DNA from: Bacillus kexueae
Lineage (GTDB): Bacteria; Bacillota; Bacilli; Bacillales; Aeribacillaceae
Assembly (NCBI RefSeq): GCF_022809095.1
Contig: NZ_JALAZE010000001.1
Location: 62,001-126,000 of the forward strand
Direction of reading: 5' to 3'
DNA length: 64,000 nt
This document shows, one piece after another, positions 34,715 through 43,517 of this stretch. Both the position numbers and the translations under genes were made by a program. The notes beneath the pieces are model-generated. The model made no database searches, was not told where the DNA came from, and saw only the letters and a list, made by a program, of their open reading frames with translations. Numbering within the stretch: the first letter of the stretch is position 1; each line of letters starts with the position of its first letter.

Positions 34715-35401
34715 ATGTTTAATGAAGTCATTTGGTTTGGATTTGCATTTATCAATTTTATCATGGTTCTCTTATTTTACAAATGGTTTGATAAAACAGG
34801 CCTTTATGTGTGGTTAGGCTTTTCGACCGTAGTTGCAAACTTACAAGTTGTCAAAACGATTGAGCTTTTTGGACTCACAGCCACTTTAGGAAATATCATG
34901 TACGGCACAGCCTTTCTTGTAACGGATATTTTAAATGAAAAGTACGGTAGAGACGAAGCGAAGAAGGCCGTCTGGCTCGGCTTTTCCACATTGATTTCCT
35001 TAACCATTATTATGCAAGTCGTGCTGTTCTTTATCCCTCATGAATTTGACATTGCACATGAGGCGTTAGCCACAATTTTCGGCTTATTGCCTAGAATTGC
35101 AGTTGGAAGCCTTCTTGCTTATCTTGTCAGTCAGTATACAGATGTACTATTGTACTCATATTTTAAGAAAAAGTTTCCACAGGAAAATCAGTTATGGATT
35201 CGAAATAACGGAAGTACAATGATTAGTCAACTAACTGATACATTTATCTTTACATCCATCGCTTTTATTGGTGTTTTTCCAATGGACGTTTGGCTTGAAA
35301 TATTTATCACAACCTATTTCATAAAGTTTCTTGTTGCTCTACTTGATACCCCATTTGCTTACATTGCAAAAAACATGCATCGTGGAGAGGAGACGAAATG
35401 A
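34715..35401 (+). CDS. ypdP: Queuosine precursor transporter-type membrane protein YpdP (VUT family)
   Basis: The 228-residue membrane protein has about six helices. Family landmarks are STVVANLQVVKTIELFG, FLVTDILNEKYGRDEAKKAV and STMISQLTDTFIFTSIAFIG. The VUT family takes up queuosine precursors (preQ0/preQ1 or queuine). A TATAAT lies at 34670-34675, but there is no room for, and no sign of, a preQ1 riboswitch in the 52-nt gap. It overlaps ypdQ by 4 nt. Confidence 0.88.
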   Translation: MFNEVIWFGFAFINFIMVLLFYKWFDKTGLYVWLGFSTVVANLQVVKTIELFGLTATLGNIMYGTAFLVTDILNEKYGRDEAKKAVWLGFSTLISLTIIMQVVLFFIPHEFDIAHEALATIFGLLPRIAVGSLLAYLVSQYTDVLLYSYFKKKFPQENQLWIRNNGSTMISQLTDTFIFTSIAFIGVFPMDVWLEIFITTYFIKFLVALLDTPFAYIAKNMHRGEETK

Positions 35402-35787
35402 TCGAAGTTTATATTGATGGTGCAAGTAAAGGAGACCCTGGACTATCTGGTGCAGGTATATTTTTTAAAAATGTACAAGAGGATTCCAAATTTAAAATTC
35501 CTCTAGGAAATATGAACAATCATGAAGCTGAGTTTCAAGCACTTATTCACGCATTAAAGATAGCTAAAGAACGAAATTATTCGATTTTATCAATTAGAAC
35601 CGATTCGCAAGCGGTAGATCAAGCAATTTCAAAGCAGTTTGCGAAACGAGAACCGTATAAGTCGCTTTTAGTTGAAGCGCTAAAGTTAATGGAACAGTTT
35701 GATTTATGCTTTGTCAAATGGATTCCAGCAAAAGAAAATCGTGTTGCTGATCAGCTTGCGCGAGAAGCAATTCATCTCAATAAATAA
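35398..35787 (+). CDS. ypdQ: RNase H-like protein YpdQ
   Basis: The 129-residue single-domain RNase HI fold has acidic positions in VYIDGASKGD, NHEAEFQA, IRTDSQAV and NRVADQLARE, so the DEDD set is complete. The basic handle of E. coli RNase HI is missing. It is translationally coupled to ypdP (ATGA overlap), as in B. subtilis. Confidence 0.88.
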   Translation: MIEVYIDGASKGDPGLSGAGIFFKNVQEDSKFKIPLGNMNNHEAEFQALIHALKIAKERNYSILSIRTDSQAVDQAISKQFAKREPYKSLLVEALKLMEQFDLCFVKWIPAKENRVADQLAREAIHLNK

Positions 35788-35796
35788 GGACGTCAC

Positions 35797-35826
35797 ACCA
35801 ACACTCAAAATGGGTGTTGGTTTTTT
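35797..35826 (+). terminator. Terminator of ypdP-ypdQ
   Basis: CACCAACACTC and GGGTGTTGGT form the stem with a short A-rich loop, then six T on the plus strand, 9 nt after the stop. Confidence 0.85.
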
Positions 35827-35878
35827 ATTACACGTTGTTGTCTTATTTCATCAATTTAAAATCTAAATGCAACAATAA

Positions 35879-35922
35879 AAAAACAAGCATTTTGAGAACT
35901 CTTTCGCTCAATGCTTGTTTGC
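35879..35922 (-). terminator. Terminator of the 97-residue protein gene
   Basis: AAACAAGCATT and AATGCTTGTTT form an 11-bp stem; the loop can pair further (GAG with CTC). The minus strand continues with a T-run. Confidence 0.8.
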
Positions 35923-35943
35923 GTCTTACGATATACTCCTAAA

Positions 35944-36237
35944 TTAATCGTTACCATTCATTTGTACTAGAAAATGTTCAACTACTCGTTCCGCTTGCTT
36001 TCTCGTTTCTACGTTTTCACTAACAAATAATTCTAATATTGCCATAAAAAAAGCACCATCGAATGTCAATTTTATTTTTAACGTCCATTCAATTGCCAAT
36101 ATGACAACATAATCTGAAGCGTTTGTATACCCTTTTCCAAAATGCACAAATCCATAAAAACCTTCATCAAATTTAAAACCTTTTGATTCGAGAAATTGAA
36201 TATACTCAATCAAAGCTATCTCTCGTTGTCGTTTCAT
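35944..36237 (-). CDS. Hypothetical protein, 97 residues
   Basis: The product starts MKRQREIALIEYIQFLESKG and contains aromatic and Gly-rich strands (GFYGFVHFGKGYTN, DYVVILAIEWTLKIKLTF) and a charged helical end (NVETRKQAERVVEHFL). It is soluble. The family is not recognised. AAAGG lies 8 nt before the ATG. Divergent from sspL. Confidence 0.65.
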   Translation of the reverse strand: MKRQREIALIEYIQFLESKGFKFDEGFYGFVHFGKGYTNASDYVVILAIEWTLKIKLTFDGAFFMAILELFVSENVETRKQAERVVEHFLVQMNGND

Positions 36238-36318
36238 CAATTATGCCTTTCCTTTCGAAAACTTTTAAGAGTAAACCTCCAATAATTGATGCACACTAAC
36301 GAAAAAGGAGGTGATCAA

Positions 36319-36456
36319 ATGACGACCGAAAATAATCGTAATCGTGGACAGAAAGCACCAGGTGTAAACCCACAAGGTTATGACCGTCCAGATGATTCAC
36401 AAACGACCCAATCACAATTAGAAGAACGCGCTAAAAACAGTAACACAAAGCGATAA
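36319..36456 (+). CDS. sspL: Small acid-soluble spore protein L
   Basis: The 45-residue product has a near-perfect ribosome site (AAAGGAGGTGATC). The product has APGVNPQGYD and ends LEERAKNSNTKR, the SspL hallmark. Minor SASPs are made in the forespore under sigma-G. It lies next to ypcP, as in B. subtilis, and is direct evidence of a spore former. The ORF is below usual length cut-offs. Confidence 0.92.
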   Translation: MTTENNRNRGQKAPGVNPQGYDRPDDSQTTQSQLEERAKNSNTKR

Positions 36457-36500
36457 CATTACATAGCGCTGTCGAATTGCAATTGCTAATTAACGATGTG

Positions 36501-36525
36501 AGAGGTCAGTTACGAACTGACCTCT
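36501..36525 (+). terminator. Hairpin between convergent sspL and ypcP
   Basis: AGAGGTCAGTT and AACTGACCTCT form a perfect 11-bp stem with a 3-nt loop. The ypcP stop codon is inside it. T-runs are short on both sides, so termination strength is uncertain. Confidence 0.65.
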
Positions 36526-37397
36526 TGTAAAAACTGGATTCCTTTTGTTTGGATTCCGCGGATATCATACTTTTGAATGGCTTTATTTAACTGATCTTGT
36601 GACAATGAAAACGTATGAGTAAACGTAGGTGTTTTCATCGGTACTGATGTATGAATAGCGGCGAGCTTACGAGACAAATGTAAATCTTCAAGACATGCAG
36701 ATATTTTCTTTTTTTGAGATGGAGTAAGATGATCGAGATGCTCGAGTAGTTGATCAACGTTTTCGTATTCTCGAATTAATTTAAAAGCTGTTTTTTCCCC
36801 AATTCCTTTTACTCCCGGGTAATTATCGCTCGTATCTCCCATTAATGCTTTTACATCAATGAGTTGCTTCGGTTGAATTTCATATTTTTCAACAAACGAA
36901 TCAACTGTGAAAATTTCGTAATTTCCAATTCCTTTTTGCAATATGGCAACATGAATGCTTGAATCCACTAACTGTAGTAAATCCCGATCACCTGTTAAAA
37001 CGATAATCTCCATTTCTTCTTTGTACTTTTCTGCTATCGTTCCGATGCAATCATCAGCTTCGTAATTTTTAACCCCCACATTTTCAATCCTGAGCTCTTC
37101 AATTACTTGTTTAGCTAAATCAAATTGTGGTATTAATTGTTCAGGTGGTTCATTCCTATTTGCTTTATACGATTCAAACATTTCTGTTCGGAACGTCTTA
37201 GATCCCATATCCCAGCAGCATACAACATAATCTGGACGAAATGTATCAATTGCTGTTAACGTGTGTTTTATAAGGCCGTTAACACCGTTTGTCGGTATTC
37301 CTTTTGAATTTTCCATAAAGCGACCGTGAATAGCGGTTGCAAAATAAGATCGAAATAATAACGCCATTCCATCAATTAGTAATAATTTGTTTGCCAT
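36510..37397 (-). CDS. ypcP: 5'-3' exonuclease/flap nuclease YpcP
   Basis: The 295-residue protein is homologous to the 5'-nuclease domain of DNA polymerase I. Metal-binding acidic clusters are seen in LLIDGMALLFR, YEADDCIGT, LTGDRDLLQLV and DTSDNYPGV, with the helix-hairpin-helix GVKGIGEKTAFKLI. It processes RNA primers and flaps, partly redundant with PolA. Next to sspL, as in B. subtilis. Confidence 0.93.
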   Translation of the reverse strand: MANKLLLIDGMALLFRSYFATAIHGRFMENSKGIPTNGVNGLIKHTLTAIDTFRPDYVVCCWDMGSKTFRTEMFESYKANRNEPPEQLIPQFDLAKQVIEELRIENVGVKNYEADDCIGTIAEKYKEEMEIIVLTGDRDLLQLVDSSIHVAILQKGIGNYEIFTVDSFVEKYEIQPKQLIDVKALMGDTSDNYPGVKGIGEKTAFKLIREYENVDQLLEHLDHLTPSQKKKISACLEDLHLSRKLAAIHTSVPMKTPTFTHTFSLSQDQLNKAIQKYDIRGIQTKGIQFLQEVSS

Positions 37398-37479
37398 TTT
37401 TACACTTCCTTTTGTTTTCTTTACTACTTTTTTTTCGTATAAATAATTGTAATTTTAGTCACTTTGTAAATTGGATTCT

Positions 37480-37700
37480 TACCATAGCATTAGGAACACA
37501 TGCTATCTGCGGGTAGAACTGTCTAGTTTCGGCTCCGTTTTTTCGTATAGATTGTTGCTTTTTCAGACATTTTTAAAATCAATTTTGGACATTTGTGCTA
37601 CAGACACTTGTTTTTCTCTACATCCCGTAGAAGTTACGTGTCTTCTGCTCCATTACATCGTGTAAATACGATACTAAAACAACAATCCTTTCAAATAGGG
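37480..37700 (-). repeat. Repeat family B copy
   Basis: The 582-nt gap 37398-37979 has no gene. It holds this element (CGTATAGATTGTTGCTTTTT, TCAGACATTTTTAAAAT, TCTACATCCCGTAGAAG, TTACATCGTGTAAATACGAT) and, further right, repeat A4. It is the reverse orientation of the 22.0 kb copy. Confidence 0.75.
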
Positions 37701-37795
37701 TCTTTCTCGTTAACCCCTATTAGCATATCATAAGTTATATCTTAAGCATACAGGTAGAGTAATTTAGGAAGGGTTTCGATTTCATAATAAGTAAT

Positions 37796-37966
37796 GAAAA
37801 GCGCAAAGTGCAAGTCCTTAGGCGAAGGGCATTCAGGACCTGCGAGGAGGCTTCCGTCGCCACAGAAGCGAACCGAGCTGATGGCGCTTGGATTTAAACA
37901 CCAAAAAAACTGTAAAGAGAATCCTTTAACACTTTATTGAACTTAAACCTTCTGTAACAATAAAAA
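37796..37966 (+). repeat. Repeat family A, copy A4
   Basis: The copy is diverged and has a short internal deletion (GCCACAGAAGCGAACCGAGC in place of the fuller CAGGGCCGAAGCGACC block). The right module is complete, ending CTTCTGTAACAATAAA against a terminator hairpin. Confidence 0.88.
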
Positions 37967-37990
37967 AGAGTGACAAATGTCACTCTTTCG
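37964..37990 (-). terminator. Terminator overlapping the end of the 41-residue protein gene
   Basis: AAAGAGTGACA and TGTCACTCTTT form an 11-bp stem. On the minus strand the T-run TTTTTTATTG is the beginning of repeat A4. Confidence 0.8.
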
Positions 37991-38105
37991 AAGGTTCGTT
38001 TTTCATTTTTTCTACTTCCATTGCAGCGTATGAGACGAATTTTTGATTCGTTTTCGCATTGTTATTACGTTTGGCATTCGCATTTGCATTTTTTGTACGA
38101 CCCAT
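37980..38105 (-). CDS. Small Asn-rich basic protein, possibly spore-associated
   Basis: The product is 41 residues with AGGAG 9 nt before the ATG. It starts MGRTKNANANAKRNNNAKTN, so half is Asn, Ala, Lys and Arg, and continues FVSYAAMEVEKMKNE. Composition recalls small acid-soluble spore proteins, but no defined SASP signature is present. The terminator overlaps its stop. Assignment is tentative. Confidence 0.6.
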   Translation of the reverse strand: MGRTKNANANAKRNNNAKTNQKFVSYAAMEVEKMKNEPSKE

Positions 38106-38179
38106 TTTCTTCGACTCCTTTCATTAGCTACAGTCCTTATTATGACTTATTGGAATCGAAGCATTCAGGTCATAAATAC

Positions 38180-38449
38180 TTAATTGTTACCATATTTTCT
38201 TGCGACATATTCTTTTACCATTTCAGGTGTCACACGCTTTCTTGTCGGAACAATTCCATTTTTAGCTAGAGCGTTGATTTCATCTGTTACTTGATTGATT
38301 CCTTCAACAGTAAAGGGAAGTCCTTCCTTACATCGTTGTACAGCATCTTCTATGTATGCTTCCCGTTGCCCTTCTAATTGGACAAACGTCTTAACTAATT
38401 GGTGTTGGCGATTTGAATGTTTTGTTATGGCTTGATGTACTTCACTCAT
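38180..38449 (-). CDS. ypbS: YpbS-like protein (DUF2533)
   Basis: The 89-residue helical protein (VHQAITKHSNRQHQLVKTFV, EGINQVTDEINALAKNGIVP, KRVTPEMVKEYV) is of the same type and order as B. subtilis YpbS. It overlaps the end of the upstream Cys-rich protein gene by 8 nt, suggesting coupled translation. Function unknown. Confidence 0.8.
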   Translation of the reverse strand: MSEVHQAITKHSNRQHQLVKTFVQLEGQREAYIEDAVQRCKEGLPFTVEGINQVTDEINALAKNGIVPTRKRVTPEMVKEYVARKYGNN

Positions 38450-38630
38450 ATGTGATACCTCTCTTTCTCATTAATTCTACCACTTCTGGTTTAGGCGTCC
38501 AACAAGAAAACGAATACGTTGGCTTTGTTTCGTACCCTAATCGTTTACAATAATAGGTGATTGGTTTTACACTTTTGTCGATTGAGAAATGAATGCATGC
38601 GGCACAGACTTGATAAGACCGTTTTTCCAT
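38442..38630 (-). CDS. Small Cys-containing protein
   Basis: The product is 62 residues starting MEKRSYQVCAACIHFSI. The Cys pattern CAAC, then YYCKRLGY and FSCWTPKP, suggests a metal site like that of small DUF zinc proteins. It starts 13 nt after the nucleotidyltransferase-domain gene and overlaps ypbS, as a link in a chain of closely packed genes starting with dynA. Family not named. Confidence 0.72.
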   Translation of the reverse strand: MEKRSYQVCAACIHFSIDKSVKPITYYCKRLGYETKPTYSFSCWTPKPEVVELMRKRGITYE

Positions 38631-38643
38631 CAAAACCGCTCCC

Positions 38644-39369
38644 TTAACATTTTAACTGATTCACTACGAACGATTGAAACTGACATGGTCCCTTTTCACT
38701 TCTTTTTGATGACTCAATCAATTTGTACTTCCCAAGACAGCTAATGACTTCTTCTATTTCAATCGACGAACACTGTCGTACATTTTTCATTCGTTGAATA
38801 AAGGAAATGATGGTATTATCTACAAGCGTACTTCCCTTTTCGTTTATTGCCTGAATTAAGTCGAAAAGATCAATTGGTGGAATCGTCTGAATGTCTGTAA
38901 TATTTTGAATAGCTAAATATGATCGAACTGCATGTATAAGCGGTTTAGCCTTTCCTTTTTTACGGGCAATCTCAATATTTTTTTTCATTATTTGTTCATA
39001 ATGAAGCACTAATATTGATAGCTCGTATGATTGTTCACAAATGCTTATAAATTGTTCCTTAAATTGATTACTATTGCGATAAACTATTGGAGATTTTAGC
39101 CACTCAACGAGGGAAGGGTTGGATTTCTTCCCAAGTCGAGCGGCTTTTCTCAACTCCCAGCCGTGACATTCGATTTGTCCTTCTCTTGTTGAAATAGTCT
39201 CGCTGAACGATTCAATTCCTAAATACGTATTCGTCGGAAAGCGATAAATAAATCGAACATCATAATCACTTTCCGGTAAGTGATAGCCATAGGCTCGACT
39301 ACCTACCTCGCTCGCATACAAAATAGTGATCCCATAGGTTCGCTCAAGTTTCGTTAACAACTCATTCAT
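38644..39369 (-). CDS. Nucleotidyltransferase-domain protein (Pol beta superfamily)
   Basis: The 241-residue product starts at the ATG inside the dynA tail (8-nt overlap). The catalytic signature is GSRAYGYHLPESDYDVRF: the Gly-Ser pair and the two Asp of D-x-D. The remaining helical part (about 90-241) fits PF10127-type proteins. Members may modify RNA or act as minimal nucleotidyltransferases; the substrate is unknown. Coupling to dynA suggests co-expression. Confidence 0.8.
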   Translation of the reverse strand: MNELLTKLERTYGITILYASEVGSRAYGYHLPESDYDVRFIYRFPTNTYLGIESFSETISTREGQIECHGWELRKAARLGKKSNPSLVEWLKSPIVYRNSNQFKEQFISICEQSYELSILVLHYEQIMKKNIEIARKKGKAKPLIHAVRSYLAIQNITDIQTIPPIDLFDLIQAINEKGSTLVDNTIISFIQRMKNVRQCSSIEIEEVISCLGKYKLIESSKRSEKGPCQFQSFVVNQLKC

Positions 39370-42300
39370 AAAAGTTCTCCGCTCCGATAATACGTTCAAC
39401 TTCCTCTAATGTCTGTTCAAGAAGCTCATGATTATCAGCCTGCATTAACGTTTGCTTCCGTGATTTGGCATAATCACTAATTTCGTTTAAAGCATTCGAT
39501 TGGCATTCATTCCAAGAGTCAAACAGCTTTTCTTTGTAATAATGGTGAAACGTTCCAATTGCCTGTTCAATTAATTGACTGAAAACGACTGGGAGCTCAT
39601 TTTCATACAGTAAGAACAACTTCTGCCGATCATTTTGCTCAAAAAATGCCTTCGCATTTTTAAAGAACTTATGTCCTTTTTCAAACGATGTTGGAATTAG
39701 CTCTACCATGCTAGACTCAAATTGTGGCGTTCCATATTGTACCCATTCACGATTCGATAGAGGAACGGCGTATATACGCTCTGAAAGTTGATCAAAAGTT
39801 TGATTCAACAACTGATTTATATAATTTTCAACTCGAACGGACGTAGCGTTAAACTCTTGTAAAAAAGCAGTATTTAAAGAATTGATAAATTCATCAAAGC
39901 ACTCATCGATAATCTCTTTATGTGATTTCTTTTGAACGAATTTACTCGGTTCATAAGATGCTTTAAACAAATCGGACATACGAAAAGTTAAACGTTGTTT
40001 CACATAGTGATAAAGCTCGATAATTTCTTGCTCTAACTGAAGGACTTCTTTTTTCACATCCGTGTTTTCGATAATTGAGGCATATTCCTTTTGCAATGTA
40101 TCCAATTCTTCAATCTTTTGTTTTCTTTCTTTTTCTCCTAATTTGGATAGTTGGATACTATCTTTCAAATGATGTACAGTTTGTTTTATTTCCGTTTTCC
40201 CTGATTGAATCATCATTTCAGTGAGATCATGGTTTACAAACTGATCGAACGCTTGCTCAAATTGCGCGAACTCATTTGTGACATGTTGAATTTTTTCCCC
40301 TTTTAATACCGCAAGACTTGATACATTAAATAGTTTTGGAAGACGGATTTGATGCGTTAGAAGTCGCTCTTTCACATATTCTTTAACCGTTTCTGCCTCT
40401 TCGTTATTTTCAGCTAAGTCAATCGCATTGACAATGAAAAACATTTTATCAAGAGAGAATGAATCTTTCACAAGACCTAGCTGATGGAGAAATTGTTCGT
40501 CTCCCTTCGAAAACGGATGATTAAAATAAGTTAAAAAGATGATGGCATCCGATTCTTTAATATATTGAAACGCTAAGTTTGTGTGTCGTTGGTGCAAAGA
40601 GCTTGCACCTGGTGTATCGACGAGTGTAATCCCTTTTTTCGTTACTTCGCAATCGTAGTAAATCGTCGCTTCTTGAATAACACACGATTTCTCTTCGTTT
40701 GCTACATATTCTTCCATCATATCAAGTGATATGATTTGTTCCAGTTTATCTTGTGTCAACCAAAAAGCAATTCCTTTTTCATAAATAGAAAGGGTTTGAT
40801 AAAGGGTTGAATCTTGATCAATCTTACGCTTTATCATTTCGATTTCGTTGAGCTCTGTCATCGTAAACCCTTTGGTTTTCAACAATTCGTTTACTTCTTG
40901 AAGTAATGATGACTCGTCTTTAAATACTATTTTCACATCTCCATGACAGTATGGGTCGATTACTTTCGTTAACTTGTTAATAACCGCAGTTGTCGGGTTA
41001 GGAGAAGAAGGGAAAATTTTATTACCAATTAAAGCGTTTGCGAAGCTAGACTTACCAGCACTAAAAGCCCCAAACATAGCGATTGTAAATGAACGGTTTG
41101 ATATGGAATCGGCTTTTTGAAGTAACCGTTCTCGAATGTACGCAAATTCATTTAAAGGCTCAATTGATTTTGCCACTTTCGTTAACCATGACGCCATCTT
41201 CTCAGGAGCTTCGTACTCCTTTTCTGTGTCTTGTAAGACTACTTCTTCGACCTCATTTTCGGTCATTTCAGTTTCATTCAATAATGACGGGAGCTCATTT
41301 AGTTCCATCAAAATCGTCTTCATCTCTTTTTGTTCATGAATCCATTCAGTCACCTTTTCATCCGATTTATCATTCTTCCCTGCAAGGGTTGATTCAACCG
41401 ATTGTTTCCATTTTAAAATAGCATCATACTCTTCGGCCCATTTACTAGCTGCGATAATACTTTCGCTAACATCATCCTTTTTCTTTTGAATCGTTCGAAG
41501 TCTCTCTTCCCATTGAACACGTTTACAGTTATTCATGTTGTCAAATAGGGACAACGCCACTTTTTTTACTTCCCGTTTAATAAAGTCACTGATATCCTTT
41601 GAAAACTGGATTACATATTGTTCATTTACTTGCGCACCCGTTTTTACGATCGATTTTATCGCTTCATTTTTGAGTTCAAATGATAATGCTAAAATTCCCT
41701 TTAGTAATTCAGGATCCTTCATTTCATATTTCTCTAACATTCCTTTTGTAAAATGACGAATATGCCATATAATTTCAGATTCTATAAGAGAATTTAATGT
41801 GTTAAGGAATTCATTCGTCGCTTTTTCTCGCGCTTCTTCTGTTTTTTTCTTTGAAAAAAATAAACCTACTTTAAAGCTTGGGTCTTGAACAGTTAAGAAT
41901 TGCTTCGCTTGTTCACGCATATCATAAGGGGTAATATTCGCATTCTTTAACAAGTTGGATAATTCATGTTGAAAAGACTGTTCAAATTCACTCATTTCTT
42001 TTTTAATTTGAACTTGTGCGTCCTCAAGTTTTTGATAATTCTCCTTTAATGAAAGAAGTGTTTCTTCAGCAGCCTTTAAGTCTTGAAGTGAGATTTGTTC
42101 ATGTTCGACGATTTGATTCATTTTCTCTTCAGCAATTTCATTTATCATTTGCTTTGAAGAATGTAATATGTTTTTTTCGATGTAATAGCTTCGTTTCGAA
42201 ATGAGATCTGAAATCATTTGTTCAAATCGTTGAAGTTCATTAAATCGGTGTTCTTTGTTCTTTAACGTCGTATAAAAGATATTTTCTACGTCTACTCCCA

Positions 42301-42973
42301 CCTGTGCCATCGATTGTTCAATCCGTTCACAAAAGATGGAAAAAGGCAGTTCTTCTTCATCGTGCTTATCAATTTGGTTAACAATGACAAAAAGTGTTTT
42401 ATTTAATTTCTTTAATTTCTCAATAAACGATAAATTCAGTTCAGACTGAACGTGGTGATAGTCTGTCACATACACGACAACATCAGATAAATGAAGAGCA
42501 GATTCTGTGCTTTTCCGGTGATCGTCATCCGTCGAATCAATCCCTGGTGAATCCATCAGGACAAGATCCGGACTCAATTGAAACGATTCATTTTGAATGG
42601 TAACTGCTTGAAGGACGTCTCCACGTTTACATAACTGTTTGACAACCGATGCATCCATTTCCCCTTGCCATTTATAAATGTTCCCATTATAATCTATTGC
42701 TTCAATAAATGATTCCCCTTTAGCCAGCATCACCACATTTGAACTCGTTGGAAGAGGGCTTGATGGTAATACATCACCATGCACTAAATGATTTAACAAC
42801 GTAGACTTGCCCGCTGAAAAGTGGCCGGTAAACGTAATATGTAAACGGTCGTCAAGAGATTTTTCCATTAACTCATACCATTTTCGCTCAAATCGAGCGT
42901 TGACAAGCTGATGAGTTTGCTCCTTTAGTTGAAATAACGTTTCTACAAGTTGTGTTTGTTCCAATTGTTTCAT
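39362..42973 (-). CDS. dynA: Two-headed bacterial dynamin DynA (YpbR)
   Basis: The product is 1203 residues from the ATG 7 nt after AAGGGG; an 8-codon extension lacks a ribosome site. It contains two dynamin modules. The first has P-loop GHFSAGKSTLL, DSPGID and NQIDKHD; the second has GAFSAGKSSFANAL, DTPGAS and NAIDLAE at about residues 620-830. Long helical stalk segments follow each. B. subtilis DynA tethers and fuses membranes and helps against pore-forming antibiotics and phage. Length matches (1193 there). Confidence 0.96.
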   Translation of the reverse strand: MKQLEQTQLVETLFQLKEQTHQLVNARFERKWYELMEKSLDDRLHITFTGHFSAGKSTLLNHLVHGDVLPSSPLPTSSNVVMLAKGESFIEAIDYNGNIYKWQGEMDASVVKQLCKRGDVLQAVTIQNESFQLSPDLVLMDSPGIDSTDDDHRKSTESALHLSDVVVYVTDYHHVQSELNLSFIEKLKKLNKTLFVIVNQIDKHDEEELPFSIFCERIEQSMAQVGVDVENIFYTTLKNKEHRFNELQRFEQMISDLISKRSYYIEKNILHSSKQMINEIAEEKMNQIVEHEQISLQDLKAAEETLLSLKENYQKLEDAQVQIKKEMSEFEQSFQHELSNLLKNANITPYDMREQAKQFLTVQDPSFKVGLFFSKKKTEEAREKATNEFLNTLNSLIESEIIWHIRHFTKGMLEKYEMKDPELLKGILALSFELKNEAIKSIVKTGAQVNEQYVIQFSKDISDFIKREVKKVALSLFDNMNNCKRVQWEERLRTIQKKKDDVSESIIAASKWAEEYDAILKWKQSVESTLAGKNDKSDEKVTEWIHEQKEMKTILMELNELPSLLNETEMTENEVEEVVLQDTEKEYEAPEKMASWLTKVAKSIEPLNEFAYIRERLLQKADSISNRSFTIAMFGAFSAGKSSFANALIGNKIFPSSPNPTTAVINKLTKVIDPYCHGDVKIVFKDESSLLQEVNELLKTKGFTMTELNEIEMIKRKIDQDSTLYQTLSIYEKGIAFWLTQDKLEQIISLDMMEEYVANEEKSCVIQEATIYYDCEVTKKGITLVDTPGASSLHQRHTNLAFQYIKESDAIIFLTYFNHPFSKGDEQFLHQLGLVKDSFSLDKMFFIVNAIDLAENNEEAETVKEYVKERLLTHQIRLPKLFNVSSLAVLKGEKIQHVTNEFAQFEQAFDQFVNHDLTEMMIQSGKTEIKQTVHHLKDSIQLSKLGEKERKQKIEELDTLQKEYASIIENTDVKKEVLQLEQEIIELYHYVKQRLTFRMSDLFKASYEPSKFVQKKSHKEIIDECFDEFINSLNTAFLQEFNATSVRVENYINQLLNQTFDQLSERIYAVPLSNREWVQYGTPQFESSMVELIPTSFEKGHKFFKNAKAFFEQNDRQKLFLLYENELPVVFSQLIEQAIGTFHHYYKEKLFDSWNECQSNALNEISDYAKSRKQTLMQADNHELLEQTLEEVERIIGAENFYE

Positions 42974-43258
42974 GTTGCATCCCCTTTTAATCAACAAGTT
43001 TAATTACGTTGATTTTATCATATTCTTTCCAAATGCTGTTTGGGATTTTTCATTTTTTCATATTCTCTTATAAAAATGCCGATATTGTATACATTGTTAC
43101 GTTTTTATTATTTTTAGAAGAGAATACTTAACATGACGCTCCAGATTAGAGAATGGGCTGTCAAATTCCATCAGAAGTTGATACCGATTGATCTGATTCA
43201 TCAATAATAGCGAAAAAGCAACATTTCATACGGAAACAACCTTTACAATTTTTATATG

Positions 43259-43298
43259 AAAAAGGGGGTGACTAGATTGATATCTAACCACCCCTTTT
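43259..43298 (-). terminator. Strong terminator of the Fur-box peptide gene
   Basis: On the minus strand AAAAGGGGTGG and TCACCCCCTTTTT flank an inner TAGAT/ATCTA stem, giving a long, strong hairpin 50 nt after the peptide stop codon. It also isolates the gene from dynA. Confidence 0.85.
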
Positions 43299-43348
43299 CA
43301 TGAGGAATTCTACTATATGTAGAAAGAATGCAAACTGTGTGTACTCTT

Positions 43349-43444
43349 TTATGATTGTGCTTGATTCATATCCACTTTCTTTAATACATAACCAATCATG
43401 ACACTATAAACAACTACTGTCGTTGCAACAAAAAACATTGTCAT
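43349..43444 (-). CDS. 31-residue membrane peptide under double Fur-box control
   Basis: The frame starts at ATG after AAAGGTTGGTG. The product (MTMFFVATTVVVYSVMIGYV, then LKKVDMNQAQS) is one transmembrane helix and a short charged tail. It is flanked by its own promoter with two Fur-like boxes and its own terminator, so it is a complete transcription unit. B. subtilis has Fur-regulated small peptides (FbpA, FbpB and the 29-residue FbpC); I believe fbpC is near ypbR, so this may be its counterpart. Identity is unproven. Confidence 0.72.
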   Translation of the reverse strand: MTMFFVATTVVVYSVMIGYVLKKVDMNQAQS

Positions 43445-43465
43445 GATATCACCAACCTTTAATGT

Positions 43466-43517
43466 TGAGAATGATTATCGTTAATAACAATATAGCATTA
43501 ACGATAATCATTTTCAA
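43466..43517 (-). promoter_or_regulatory. Promoter with two inverted Fur boxes
   Basis: On the minus strand TTGAAA (43512-43517) and TATATT (43489-43494) are 17 nt apart. TGAGAATGATTATCG (43466-43480) and CGATAATCATTTTCA (43502-43516) each match 12 or more of the 14 informative positions of the TGATAAT-n-ATTATCA Fur core. They are arms of a roughly 21-bp inverted repeat, placed over the -35/spacer and near +1. Iron-dependent repression is the natural reading. Confidence 0.75.
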
